Under the pieces are notes generated by a model. The model did no database searches, had not been told where the DNA came from, and saw nothing but the letters and a program-made list of their open reading frames with translations. The position numbers and the translations under genes were made by a program. 64,000 bases of DNA from Begonia masoniana (Eukaryota > Streptophyta > Magnoliopsida > Cucurbitales > Begoniaceae): assembly GCA_022432975.1 (NCBI GenBank), contig CM039502.1:7609407-7673406 (forward strand), written 5' to 3'. Of this stretch, positions 10,542-22,180 are shown one piece after another; position 1 is the stretch's first letter; the number at the start of each line of letters is the position of its first letter.

Positions 10542-12981
10542 ATGGTGGATTCTAAGGTGTTTCTAATCTCCAGGTTAGCTCAGTGGAGGATCGATAACTT
10601 CTCCACTTACAAGAAATCCGAGTCCTTCAATGTCGGATTATGGAACTGGTATGCTCTCCCTCTCCCTCTCCCTCTCCCTCTCCTCGGTTTGTCCTCCTTG
10701 TTGATGTTATTTTCGTGCTTAGGCACTTGTCCGCGGAGATGAACCGTTTCTTCTACATTCGCTTATTTCTAGAGCCGTCAAAGGTCTCCAGAGAGCAGCC
10801 TCCGTTTGCTCGTTTCATTATTCGAGTATCTACCTATGGATCTAACTGTAAACCCCATGTTTCTCCCGGTATAATTTTTCGTGCTTAGTCTTTTGCCATT
10901 ATTTGTATCCGTTAGTCTCGATTTTTTGTCCAGTAGATGAGCTCCTAATCTTTTTTGTTCTTGAACAATTTGTGTTGGTTTGGTTGATTTGTACTGTGCC
11001 TAAATCGAGTTAAAGAAAATTACTTGCTGAGATGTTCAAATTGATGTGCTTAAACTTTTAAGCGAAGAATACTTTTATTCACTTTGAGAACATTTCTAGT
11101 CTGAGGTTAAGTAAATATAATTTAACGAGAATGAAATTGTTGGGAAGATGATATGGGTCGATGATTTGTTTATGATTCTCAGATTTATGTGACTGGTTGT
11201 AGATGATAACGATCTTATGCTCTATACAAAAGTACAGAATCTTGAAAAATAATGATCAGCTGGATGAAAGAGAAGTTCCTGGCATTTCTAAGTAATTATT
11301 TTACTTTTTAGGATATCATACATGAGGTTTTTTCTATTTATATCCGATTGAAGATGTTAGCTTTTGAATAATCAACTGAATGTTTTATGATTTGTGAGTA
11401 TTATGTGTGATTCAAAAGCAGTAGATGCCTCTTTATGTTGTTTTTATAATTTTCGTATGGTAGAATATTGACTTGTTTTGCGTTGATGTTTCATCTTTTC
11501 TATATCTTCTATGATTTTATGGGAGGGATCTTTTTTGCTGATTTTCTATTTTGCTTGCGCCTTCTGTTACAAATGATGACTTTTAACAAAGTCTGTGTTG
11601 GAGATGATACTGGAAAAGATATTTTAACTGATGAATGCTTTTGCTTTGTGTATTCTATGTCAGTTCTAGAGAGACTTATTCGAACCGGTGAAGAATTTTT
11701 TTGGTCTTTCGATGTCAGTTTTCAAGGTCGACTTGTCATTGATGTGGAATTTTTGGACCTTAAGATTGCCTCTCTAAATGTGAGTTGTTAAAAACGACGA
11801 CGCTATTTCTACTTGTTCTAGTTGCTAATTAATTGCTAATATTGCTGTTTTTTTGTTTTTGTTCAGGGATGGGAATCCAAATCCATATGGCCCAGTGATG
11901 GAATTTGAATATATTTCAACCCAAACCTCACTTAAGCGGCTCTCTCGCGTGGTTCTCCGAGGCCCTACATGTTGATGTACCCACAATATGGCCGATGGCA
12001 GTTAAGCGCCACAAGGCATTTATCAGCAAGTTCTCAAGTTTTTCAGAGCATGTTTATGTCAGTTCTAGAGAGACTTATTCGAACCGGTGAAGAATTTTTT
12101 TGGTCTTTCGATGTCAGTTTTCAAGGTCGACTTGTCATTGATGTGGAATTTTTGGACCTTAAGATTGCCTCTCTAAATGTGAGTTGTTAAAAACGACGAC
12201 GATATTTCTCCTTGTTCTTAGTTGATAATTTAATTGATAATTATTGCTGTTTTTTTGTTTTTGTTCAGGGATGGGAATCCAAATCCATATGGCCCAGTGA
12301 TGGAATTGAATATATTTCAACCCAAACATCACTTAAGCGGCTCTCTCGCGTGTTCTCCGAGGCCATACATGTTGATGCTACCATCAATATGGCCGATGGC
12401 AGTTTAAGCGCCCACAAGGCAATTTTATCAGCAAGTTCTCAAGTTTTTCAGAGCATGTTCCATCACGATCTCAAAGAGAAAGAGTCCTCTACTATCCAAA
12501 TCGAAGACATGTCCTTAGAAATAGGCACTGTCCTATTAAGCTATTTGTACGGTACCATCAAACAAGAAGATTTTTGGAAGCACAGGTGATATTATTTGAA
12601 ATTAGATTTGGATTAGTGTTTTAATATTCTGTATTCAAAATATGTGGCTTTTGTTTCTTATACGAGTAAATAAAATTTTCAATATTTTTCGTCAACAGAA
12701 TTTCTCTGCTCGGAGTAGCAAACAAATACGTCATCGTCGACCTAAAAGATGCGTGTGAGGAAAGCTTGATGGAGGACATCAATTTAGGCAATGTTCTCGA
12801 GCGATTACAAGAAGCATGGTTGTACCAGCTCGACAAACTGAAAAAAAGTTGTATGATGTATTTGTTTGATTTCGGTAAAGTTTACGACATCAAAGACGAA
12901 ATAAGCAGCTTCTGCATGTATGCAGACAGGGAGTTGGTGGTGGAAATATTTCAAGAGTTGCTCTCTGTCGGGAGGCCTTAA
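10542..12981 (+). CDS. BTB/POZ domain protein, At1g21780-like, copy A (five exons)
   Basis: Exons are 10542-10648, 10723-10868, 12063-12178, 12269-12585 and 12699-12981. All introns are GT/AG and phases fit, giving 322 codons (the Arabidopsis homologue is about 326). The N-terminal half (about residues 1-125: MVDSKVFLISRLAQWRIDNF, then RFIIRVS, then LVIDVEFLDLKI) is the MATH-like region of this family. The BTB fold follows (VDATINMADGSLSAHKAIL, SMFHHDLKEKESS, VLLSYLYG) with a C-terminal helical tail ending ELLSVGRP. Members of this family bind CUL3 and act as substrate adaptors of CUL3-RBX1 ubiquitin ligases. That role is inferred here. Exon 3 is duplicated: an equivalent copy at 11664-11779 is followed by a damaged partial exon 4. 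Splicing either exon 3 to 12269 preserves the frame. The start matches the conserved MxDSKV start. Confidence 0.9.
11656..12268 (+). repeat. Tandem duplication of exon 3-intron 3-partial exon 4 in copy A
   Basis: Bases from about 11656 repeat from about 12055. The exon 3 copies are identical. The first intron 3 and partial exon 4 (about 11868-12054) differ from the intact version by many one-base insertions and losses in short runs (for example AAGCGCCACAAGG for AAGCGCCCACAAGG), and are cut at the TTTCAGAGCATGTT motif. This pattern suggests uncorrected read sequence pasted into the assembly. Confidence 0.8.
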
Positions 12982-13840
12982 TTTTTAGAGAAAGTTTTGG
13001 TTAGATTTTCTTAACTGACGTGGATTGCTCGAAAAATATTAAGCTACACTTATACAATTGCTGTATAGTTCTTTTTAGTGGGGTTTTGACTGTTTGTTTC
13101 TGTTTAGATGATTAGTGCTTTTTTGTTGCTCATTTTAAAGAATGATGTCCAGTTCTTGTGGTTGTACTTCTGAGATGGTATTTAAATTTTGAAGAAACAA
13201 ATACATATTTATGCCCATGATTAATTAAATTAAAATATAATCTTACAATAAAATTCAATTTAAGAAATAAATAATAAAGGCATTAATGTTATAAGGATTT
13301 TTTATTTCAGAGTAATTAACAATTTGAAACATGAATTTTCTATATTCTAAACTATTTTTTATGATGCCAACCTTAAAGTCAATGCCAAGTATAAAATATA
13401 TTAATACTGGTACGTAAGGATGTGATGCATGTGCGTATCATATATGATATAGGTGCAAATCAAATTATCATGCTACCAAAGGTCATTGTCCCTAATGCAG
13501 TATGTATAGAAGAGTTTTTTAAAAATTAAATGTGCGTCAAAAGGTTTCCCTCGTAGAGATATTTGAACTTTGAAGTTCATAACTACAAAAGGGTTTGAAA
13601 TTCATAACAATTAAATAATCAGGGTCAATTATTTTATAAAAGCAAGACATTCAATTGACTTTCGATAAAAGGTTAAGAATAATTCTAAGAGTGAAAAAAT
13701 AAATAAAATTTATAGTAAGATATTTGAAAAAATGATTAAAAGAAATATAAAATGATATCTCGTTGTTTTTTTCCTTTTTATGGAAAGTCTAAAATTTCAT
13801 TGGGAATGAAATTTTAGATTAGTGTTTTAATATTCAACAT
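12982..13840. other. 3' flank of copy A, no gene seen
   Basis: AT-rich sequence conserved downstream of copies A, B and C (for example the GGTATTTAAATTTTGAAGAAACAAATACATA motif in part, and TATGCCCATGA). It holds the 3' UTR and probably the polyadenylation region. No open frame or RNA gene is recognised. Confidence 0.6.
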
Positions 13841-15010
13841 GGCATACATGCAGATGCTACCATCAACTCAAATGATGATGTATTAGTTATTACGAATTTA
13901 AGTTCCCTACACACGACAGATTTTACTGATGTTCACAACATTGATAACGTGTGTAACCTATGTATTATAAAAAATTATTTATCATGAACATAAATATATC
14001 GTTGGATTCCTGCTAACATAGATTCATGAAACGTAGAAATATTTTGTTTAAGCTTTCAAAAATGAGTAAGAGAAATTTTAGACCTTAAGATTAATCCTCT
14101 TAAGGTAAGTTCTTAAAAATGCCGACGAAATTTCTCCTTGTGAGTGTGGACTTCAAACCTTTATTAATCGATAATTTAATTGATAGTTAATGTAAATATT
14201 GATGGAATACAAATCTATAAGAGACTTGTTCTTTTGTTTTTTCTCAAGGAGGAAAATTCAAATCCATGTCCCAGTTATGGAATTCAATACATTTCAACCC
14301 AAACAACAGTTAAGCGGCTCTCTCACATGTTCTCCGAGGCCATACATGCTAATATTACCATCAATACGGCCGATGGCAGATTTAAGCACCCACAAGACAA
14401 TTTTATTAGCAAGTTCTCCTGTTTTTAATAGCATGTTCCATCACAATCTCAAGGAAAAAGAATCATCCACTATCCAAGACATGTCTTTAGAAATATGCAT
14501 TATCCTATTAAGCTATTTGTACTGTACCATCAAACAAGAAGATTTTTGGAAGTACAGGTCATGCCATTTGAAACTATATTTAGATTAGTGTTTTAATATT
14601 CAGTATTCAATAATCAGTTTATGCTCAACTGTTAAACTTTTGATTTATTTTTTTAATATCTATGGCTTTTGTTTCCTACGTGAGCAAATAAAATTTTCAA
14701 TGTTTTTCGTCAACAGAATTTCTTTGCTCGAAGTAGTAAACAACTATGTCATCGTTTGACCTAAAACATGCATGCGAGGAAAGCCTGATAGGGGACATCA
14801 ATTCAGGCAAAGTTCTTGAGCAATTACAAGAAGTATGGTTGTATTAGCTCCACAAACTGAGAAAAAGTTGATTTTGCAAAAGTATACTACATCAAAGCCG
14901 TAATAAGAAATTTCTGTAGGTATGCAGACAAGAAGTTGACAGTGAAAAATAGAGTGAGTTTTTGAATTTTAGTTTATCTTTTAGATTGCTAGGCTTTGTC
15001 GCTGCTCACA
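13841..15010 (+). pseudogene. BTB/POZ 3'-half pseudogene, left arm of large palindrome
   Basis: A stub of exon 4 (ATGCTACCATCAA) at about 13853 is joined to promoter-distal sequence CTCAAAT..., followed by an exon 3 remnant near 14063-14104, exon 4 at about 14249-14560 (KRLSHMFSEAIHANITINTADG, then SMFHHNLKEKESS, LSYLYCTIKQEDFWKY) and exon 5 from about 14717. One extra base in exon 4 (GGCAGATTTAAGCACCC) shifts the frame, exon 5 has an extra T in ATCGTTTGACC and an in-frame stop, and its end is lost. The arm ends at about 15010 where the inverted copy's hairpin begins. Confidence 0.8.
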
Positions 15011-15224
15011 TTAAAGATTAATGATAAATCAAACACTAAATTAGAAAAAAAAAATACAAAATTGATTGGGAAAAGAAACTGTGGGTTGAAGAGAGTACTT
15101 TAGACAAGAAACATTTTTACTCATTAATTTAGTCTTCACTAAAAATACTCTCTTCAACCCATAGTTTCTTTTCCCAATCAATTTTGTATTTTTTTTTTCT
15201 AATTTAGTATTTGATTTATCGTGG

Positions 15225-16436
15225 GCAGCAAAAAAAAAAAATTTACCATCTAAAAGATAAACTAAAATTCAAAAACTCAATTCTATTTTCCACCGCCAAC
15301 TCCTTGTCTGCATACCTACACAAACTTCTTATTTCATCTTTGATGTCGCATGCTTTTGCATGCAAAATCAACCGAATACATCATACAACTTTTTCTCAGT
15401 TTGTGGAGCTGATACAACCATGCTTTTAATTGCTCAAGAACATCTCTTGGATTGATGTCTTCTATCAGGCTTTCCTCGCACACATCCTTTAGGTCGACGA
15501 TGACATACTGGTTTGCTACTCCGAGCAAAAAAATTTTGTTGACGAATTTTATTTGCTCATGTAGAAAACAAAAGTCATAGATATTGAAAAAATAAATTAA
15601 AAGTTTAACTGTTGAGTATAAATTGATTATTGAATACTGTATATTAAAACACTAATCTATATCTAATTTCAAATGACATCACTTGTACCTCCAAAAAATC
15701 TTATTGTTTTATGGTACAATACAAATAGCTTAATAAGATAGTGCATATTTCTAAAGACATGTCATGGATTTGGATAGTGGATGACTCTTTTTCCTTGAGA
15801 TTGTGATGGAACATACTATTAAAATATGAACAACTTGCTGATAAAATTGTCTTGTGGGTGCTTAAACTGCCATCGGCTGTATTGATGGTAGCATTAGCAT
15901 GTATGGCCTTGGAGAACATGTGTGAGAGCCGCTTAACCGTTGTTTGGGTTGACATGTATTCAATTCCATAACTGGGACATGGATTTGAATTTTCCTCCCG
16001 GAAAGAAAACAAAAGATCCCGCCTATTATAGATTTGTAATTTGTATTTCATCAATATCTACATTAACTATCAATTAAATTATCAACTAATAAAGGTTTGA
16101 AACCCACACTCACAAAGAGAAAACAACGAGAAATATCGTCAGCATTTTTAAGAATTTACTTTCAGAGGGGTAATCTTAAGGTCCAAACTTTCCACATCAA
16201 CGACAAGTCGGTCCAAAATTTCTCTTATTCATTTTTGAAAGCTTAGACAAAATATTTCTACGTTTTATGAATTTATGTTAGCAGGAATCCAATGATATAT
16301 TTATGTTCATGATAAATAATTTTTCATAATACATAGGTTACACACGTTATCAATGTTGTGAACATCAGTAAAATCTATCATGCGTAGGGAACTTAAATTC
16401 GCAACAACTGATACCTCATCATTTAATTTGAGTTGA
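15225..16436 (-). pseudogene. BTB/POZ 3'-half pseudogene, right arm of large palindrome
   Basis: This is the inverted counterpart of 13841-15010. On the minus strand the exon 3 remnant lies near 16160-16225. Exon 4 (about 15695-16003; KRLSHMFSKAIHANATINTADG, then SLSTHKTILSAS, IHDMSLEICTILLSYLYCTIKQ) is open along most of its length. Exon 5 lies at about 15290-15535 (VANQYVIVDLKDVCEESLIEDI). The 3' end of exon 5 is altered and the C-terminal ELLSVGRP is lost. With no 5' exons it cannot encode a complete protein. Confidence 0.8.
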
Positions 16437-18600
16437 TGCTAGCATCAGCATGTATGGCCTCAGAGAACATGCGAGAGAGCCGCTTCAGTGATGTTTGGGT
16501 TGAAATGTATTCAATTTCATAGCTAAGCCATATGGATTTGGATTCTCCTCCTGAGAAATAAACAAAAGAAGCAATCCCTTATAGATTTGTATTCCATCAA
16601 TATCTACATTAATTATCAATTAAATTATCGACTAATAAAGGTTTGACGCCCACACTCACAAAGAGAGAACGGAGAAATATCATCTGTATAAGGGGGAGGA
16701 CCCTATCCAACAAGTGTAGGGAGTACCACAGCAACTGGGTAAAACCTCATGATACTCTTAGCGTATTGGCCCAGCTAAGAGTACCAGACGGTTATCTCCA
16801 GTATCACTCCAAATGACACTGCATAAAACCAATGCATGAACAAAATCCATCTTCATGCCAATATAATAAATCTTAAATCGAGCCTGTTGGCTAGAGCGAG
16901 TAAAACATGACATTTAAAATCCACTAGGCAGTATGAATCAGTAAAAAATATACATTCCTCAATAATGCAAAATGCTCATTCCAGCAAAAATACCGAAGTT
17001 AATACGGGTGGTATCCAACCAAAAATAATATACGTGCATGCTAGACTAGATATAACGCAATAAGTATTACCCATACCCCTATGGCGAGTCCTCCTATCCT
17101 TGACAACCCGTGGCTCTTCAAAAATTGCTTCAAACTCAGCGAAATCTTCTGCATCTGAGAGTCAAAACAAAGGAGGCACCCCGTTAAGGTTTAATAGGGT
17201 TTAAAAACGATATAAAATGGGAGCTATGGCGAAAATGGGTCTAAAAAGGCTCGGGTTGACTTTATCTCCCACAGTCAACGGTCAAAGTCACTGTTGACTT
17301 AGACCGCCCGGTTCGGATCGGTCAAATTCGGTTCGGTCTTGGTCGGGTCAGTCCGATCCAGCCCGGACGAACCCGGCCCAACTGGTCTCGGGTCGGGACC
17401 CAGCAGGTTCGGGTTGGGTCTGGGTCGGACCGGCCCGAACTCGGGTCGGGCTCGGCCTATGCCCAACTCGGCCGCCGACGGCCGAGTGCCTAGGGTCAGA
17501 AATCGCGTTTTTCTGACCCTTTTTCCGCCAAAAATTAGTTTCCAACTAGCTTCTTACCTCCTTTCCGGTCGATTCATACCAAAAACACCAAACAATCGAC
17601 CTCAAATGACAGATCGATAAAAACCCAAAAACCCGAAACTTCTCGGGCAAAAATCGAGAGTTAGAGAGCTTACCGTCAAAAATGCCCTTCAGCAACGCTG
17701 CTCTACTCGTGGAGATGAACGTTTTGACACCAAGATCGGGCCGATCGGTGGCCGTTCCGGCGTCAGCGATTTCTCCCTCGCGTCGGCTCTCTCTCTCGCT
17801 CTCGGGTGTTTCAGCTGACAGAAGAAAACGAGGAGGTTTTTTTTGAAAGCTTATCGTTTTAAAATTTAATTTTTAATGATTTTATTTATTATTTAATTTA
17901 ATTTTTTATTTTATTTTATATTAAACCCATTGAATGGTTTTTGATTATTCAATTTCTATCCTTACCGGATAATTTCTCTCGGTATAATTTGACGTTCTTC
18001 TCCCGTGAATTTAATTCACTTGAAACACACGAACGTTAATTTAAAATTTTAATTAATTTAATTAAATTTACCGTATGGATTATAAGTGATCAAAAATTCG
18101 TACGTTTACTTTCTGGAAATTAGCGAAATCATAATCAAATTTACACTTAAAATTCGTAAAAAAATTTATTCAAAAATTTATCTTTATTAAATTTTAGCTG
18201 ATTTTACGTTATCTTTCCAACAATTTAATTTTTAATATAATTTATCGAAAATTAAATTGTTGGAAAGACTAGAAATGTTCCCGAAGGTAAATAAAAGTAT
18301 TCTTCGTTTACAAGTTCTACACGTCAAATTTGAACATCTCAGCAAGTAATTTTTTAACTCCATTTCATGCACAGTACAAATCAAGAAATCAACAGAAATT
18401 GGTCAAGAACAATAAAATTTAGAAGCTCGTCTACCAGAAAGAAAATCAAGACTAACAGATACAAAGAAGTGCAAAAGACTAAACATTAAAAAAAAAAGAG
18501 TATACTGGGAGAAGCATAGGGTTTACAGTTAGAATCCGCCATAGTTGCTAAGAGCGAAGAAGTCAGGCCAATTAATTATGAAATTTAATCACTTGCTTAA
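16437..18600 (-). pseudogene. BTB/POZ 5'-half pseudogene, interrupted
   Basis: On the minus strand the 3' end is the first ~110 nt of exon 4 (16440-16553; STQTSLKRLSRMFSEAIHAD), truncated at GATGCTAGCATCAA and fused to spacer sequence. Intron 3 runs to about 16683, where an LTR-like segment begins. Intron 2 sequence resumes at about 18205-18520. Exon 3, exon 2 and most of exon 1 are gone: only the ATGGCGGATTC start near 18550 remains. Dead copy. Confidence 0.75.
16684..18204 (-). mobile_element. Probable LTR-retrotransposon LTR fragment
   Basis: This foreign segment replaces part of intron 2, exon 3 and intron 3 of the minus-strand BTB remnant. Its layout resembles the other large LTRs in the window: a GGTTCGG-rich block (17300-17480), a CTCTCTCTC tract (about 17780-17800) and a minus-strand acidic reading frame near 17100-17165 (DAEDFAEFEAIFEEP). 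I cannot find a clean 5-bp duplication or both TG/CA ends, so it may be truncated. Confidence 0.5.
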
Positions 18601-18659
18601 TTATTTATTAATAATTTTTAATTTACTTCTTTAATGATGAATGAAGCCAACTTGAAATG

Positions 18660-19990
18660 ATTACGTGGGTTGCTAATTGACTTAAATTAAATGATGAGGT
18701 ATCAGTTATTGTGAACATTAGATCACAACATTGGTTAACATAATTTATTGATATTCACAACATTGGTAACATGTGTAACCTATGTATCATGAAAAATTAT
18801 TTATCATGAACATAAATATGTTATTGGATTTCTACTGACATAAATTTTTGAAACGTAGAAATATTTTGTCTAAGTCTTCAAAAATGAGTAAGAAAAATTT
18901 TGGACCTTAAGATTATCCCTGTGAAGATACGTTCTTAAAAAATGACGAAAATATTTTTCGTTGTTTTCTCTTTACGAGTATGGGCGTCAAACCTTTATTA
19001 GTCAATAATTTAATTGATAATTAATGCAGATATTGATGGAATACAAATTACAAACAACAGTTAAGCGGCTCTCTCACATATTATCCGAGGCCATACATGC
19101 TGATGCTACCATCAATACGGCAAATAGCAGTTTAAGCGCCCACAAAAAAATTTTATCAGCAAGTTTTCTAGTTTTTAATAGCATGTTTCATCACGATCTT
19201 AAGGAAAAAGAGTCCTCCACCATCCAAATCACACGTCCTTAAAAATATGCACTATTTGTACGTTACCATCAAATAAATTTTTTTTTAGAAGTACAGGTGA
19301 TATCATTTGAAACTAGATTTGGATTAGTATTTTAATATTCGGCATTCAATGATCAATTTATGCTCAACGATCTAATTTTGGATTTGTTTTTTCAATACCT
19401 ATGGCTTTTGTTTCTTATATGAGTAAATAAAATTTTCAATATTTTTCGTCAACATAATTTCTCTGGTCAAAGTAGAAAACAAGTATGTCATCGTCGATAT
19501 AGAAGATGTATGCAAGGAAAGCCTAATGGAGGACATCAATTTAGGCAATGTTCTCGAGCGATTACAAGAATCATAGTTGTACCATCTCTACAAACTGACA
19601 AAAAGTTTATGACATCAAAGATGAAATAAGCAGCTTGTCAAGTATGCAGACATGGAGTTGGTGGTGAAAATATTTCAAAAGTTGCTACCTGTCTGGAGAC
19701 CTTTTTAATTTCTTGAGAAAAATTTGGTTAAATTTTCTTAACTGATATTGATTACCTGAAGAATATTAAACTTGGTTTAATTTTTTTAGTAGGTTTTTGA
19801 ATTTTTGTTTCTCTTTAGATGCTTTTTGTTTCTTTGTTGCTCAAATTAAATAGTGATGTCCTGCTTCTAACATTGTATTTAAATTTTAAAGAGACAAATA
19901 CATATTTATGATTTATCCCCATTATTGGTTAAATTAAAATGTAATTCAGTGAGCAAAATTTGTAACTAACATAATACATATTTAAATTTC
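18660..19990 (+). pseudogene. BTB/POZ 3'-half pseudogene (unit 2)
   Basis: Same organisation as 3157-4420: upstream flank, a collapsed exon 3 near 18892-18930, exon 4 at about 19050-19240 (KRLSHILSEAIHADATINTA, then SMFHHDLKEKESS) breaking into ITRP* and a deletion, and an exon 5 remnant near 19458-19690 with several shifts. It shares the truncated exon 4 start (no upstream GWESKSIWP part) with the unit 1 copy. No complete BTB fold is encoded. Confidence 0.8.
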
Positions 19991-20291
19991 ATTTCTAGAG
20001 AGAGCTTCTCATTTCATTTCCAGAGAGAGAGAAAGAACAAGACGTGACGTGACATTATTAACAAAGTTGAACAGAGTGAAGGAGAGTTCCATGTGAATAT
20101 TAATTTAATAAAATAAATGAAAATATTAAAACAAAATCAAAACATTTGACACTTTTATATTTATATATAGATACTTTTAAATAATAAGAATAATAAGATA
20201 AAGATGTATTTGATTATTTGGGCAGAACTCAGAAGACGCTAGAATCGCGATCGAGCCACTTCCCACTTCCAAACAGAAGGCGTGGGGAAAA
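19991..20291. other. Spacer and 5' region of zinc-ribbon gene
   Basis: A GAGAGAG-containing spacer conserved near 4370 and 58930, then AT-rich sequence. The last ~70 bp (CAGAACTCAGAAGACGCTAG..., CCAAACAGAAGGCGTGGGG) recur at 24786 and 59225 as 5' UTR fragments of the zinc-ribbon gene, so transcription probably starts near 20200. Confidence 0.5.
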
Positions 20292-20633
20292 ATGTTCTTC
20301 TTCTTCATCGGAGGATTGGGGCAGCAACTTCGTCAGGTTCTCAAATCAAATGCCGGACGCTGCATCAATTGCGGTTCAAACGCCGATCTGGTGGATTGCG
20401 ACAAGGTTTTGAAGCTCTTCTTTGTTCCGGTTTGGCGGTGGCCTGGAAAAGAGCCCGTCATGTATTGTCACGATTGCAAACTGTTTTTTCCTCCGTCCTA
20501 CTCTCGGCCTCCTCCTGGTTCCGGTACTGTGACGCCGTCTTTGGCTAAATCAGCGGTTCGCCGGTGCCGATTTTGTGATCGGGTCGTTGAGCCTGATTTC
20601 AGCTTCTGCCCTTTCTGCGGCTCTACTCTGTGA
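20292..20633 (+). CDS. Plant zinc-ribbon (zinc-ribbon 15 type) protein, 113 aa
   Basis: The single-exon ORF starts MFFFFIGGLGQQLRQVLKS. It contains three CxxC pairs that fit zinc binding: CINC (residues 24-27), CHDC (about 59-62) and CRFC/CPFC (about 92-95 and 107-110). A conserved segment KLFFVPVWRWPGK lies between the first two. It matches the widespread plant family of small zinc-ribbon proteins of unknown function in length and order. The hydrophobic start could be a membrane or signal segment, but this MFFFF start is typical of the family. It lies between a dead BTB copy and a Mutator-like MITE, and 5' fragments of the same gene occur at 24786 and 59225, so it belonged to the duplicated unit. 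This is the only intact copy in the window. The biochemical role is unknown. Confidence 0.85.
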   Translation: MFFFFIGGLGQQLRQVLKSNAGRCINCGSNADLVDCDKVLKLFFVPVWRWPGKEPVMYCHDCKLFFPPSYSRPPPGSGTVTPSLAKSAVRRCRFCDRVVEPDFSFCPFCGSTL

Positions 20634-20922
20634 AAAGTTATAGTTGTACACTACTAGCTCTGTTTGGGTTTTGAATCTACAGCAAATTGATTGTCGTGGT
20701 CCTGATAATCATAGTTTCTTCCTCCCCTCTTTTTTTATTCATTCACGAGATCGAAACGTTGAATTCTGGATTAGGGTAATTTCCAAAGATTCATTGTTTT
20801 TGGTAATTAATTACGTTTGATTTTGTGAATTTAATTAATGCTTTGAGAACGTATTGCTCCGAGATATAAGATTAAGAAAAAAAAAATAGATTTTAAATCA
20901 CAACATCGTGTATAAATAAATA
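20634..20922. other. 3' flank of zinc-ribbon gene
   Basis: AT-rich 3' UTR and spacer. No additional open frame or RNA gene is seen before the MITE at 20923. Confidence 0.5.
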
Positions 20923-21770
20923 GGGTAATTATCGATTTGAACCATGTACTATACACGTCTTTTCAATTCGGCCCCTGTACTAAAAAAACCGACAAACCGA
21001 ACCCTGTACTTTGATTCTATTATCAGTTTTGACCTTTTATCAATAATTCCATTAAACCCTCATTGAAAAAACTAACAAACGATCTTAGATTCAGTTGAAA
21101 TTTTTACCACATGTTCACTACTTAATGAGAACATAATCTAAAAATTTTCGTAATTTCTTAACACATGTACGATTTATTGAAATTTTATTTTATTATTTTA
21201 TAAAAATATTATAATAAATCATACAAATTTTAGAAAATCACGAAAATTTTTCTATTATCTACCCATGATAGGTTGAACATGTGAAAAAGTTTTCAAATAA
21301 ATCAAATATTGTTCGGTAGTTTTTAAAAAATTAATTTATAAAGTAAAGAAGAAACTAAGATTAATTTAAACAAATACCAAACGATATTAGATTTATTTGA
21401 AACTTTTTCTAGATGTTCCTCATATTATGGGTAGATAATAGAAAAATTTGGGTAATTTTTTAAAATTTGTATGATTTATTATAATAGTTTTAAACAATAC
21501 TAAAATAAAATTATAATAAATCGTAGATGTGTTAAAAAATCACGAAAATTGCTAGATTAATTTCTTATTAAGTAATAAACATGTGGTAAAAATTTTAACT
21601 GAATCGAAGATCGTTTGGTAGTTTTTTCAATAAGTGTTTTATGAAATTGTTGATAAAAGGTCAAAACTGATAACAGAATCAAAGTACAGGGTTCGGTTTG
21701 CCGATTTTTTTAGTACAGGGGCCGAATTGAAAAAACGTGTATAGTACATGGTTGAAATCGATAATTTCCC
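20923..21770. mobile_element. Non-autonomous Mutator-like element (848 bp)
   Basis: A perfect 9-bp target duplication AAATAAATA lies at 20914-20922 and 21771-21779. The terminal inverted repeats GGGTAATTATCGATTTGAAC / GGGAAATTATCGATTTCAAC continue through TGTACTATACACG, the CCTGTACTTTGATTC motif and further. Almost the whole element is an inverted repeat around about 21350. No coding capacity. A related copy is at 58061-58901. Confidence 0.9.
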
Positions 21771-21779
21771 AAATAAATA

Positions 21780-22180
21780 TTTATTAATCGTATTGTGTTG
21801 GGCCTGGGCAAAACCCACTCTCTGTCTTCTTAGCGTCCCCGAATTACCGAGCAATGTATTTTTTTCTCTCTCTAACGAAATTGAGGGGGACATCTAGAGA
21901 GAGGTTCACCTAGAGAGAGAGGGGTTTTAGCATAACCATGGTTAAGTGTAGTAGTTAGGTTTTAATTATTTATTATTATTGACTTATCACTAGAAAAAGG
22001 GTATGTAAGAAGTATTACTGTAAGAAAATCATTTATTCTGAAACTTCTTCCTCTCTCCCTGCTTCTTCCTTCTTCTCTACGGTTCTCTCTGTTCATCGTC
22101 TCCTTCAGAACTCATCGACCTGCTTTTGCTGTTCTTAGCTTCTATCTTGCTGTTCTTATTTGTCTAACTAGGGGGAGGGA
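21780..22180 (+). promoter_or_regulatory. Promoter and 5' UTR region of TLC gene
   Basis: A C/T-rich leader (CTTCCTCTCTCCCTGCTTC, TCTCTCTGTTCATCG) directly precedes the ATG at 22181, as is common for plant 5' UTRs. No TATA box can be assigned with confidence. Confidence 0.45.

Larger units (their letters stand above)
13841..16460. repeat. Large imperfect palindrome of BTB exons 4-5 and flanks (~2.6 kb)
   Basis: The left arm (about 13841-15105) and right arm (about 15130-16460) are inverted copies of one another, centred near 15118. The innermost part (15023-15105 with 15140-15223; GATTGGGAAAAGAAACTGTG and its complement) is nearly perfect and the outer parts diverge moderately. A transcript through it would form a very long double-stranded stem matching exons 4 and 5 of the intact copies. 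Confidence 0.85.
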
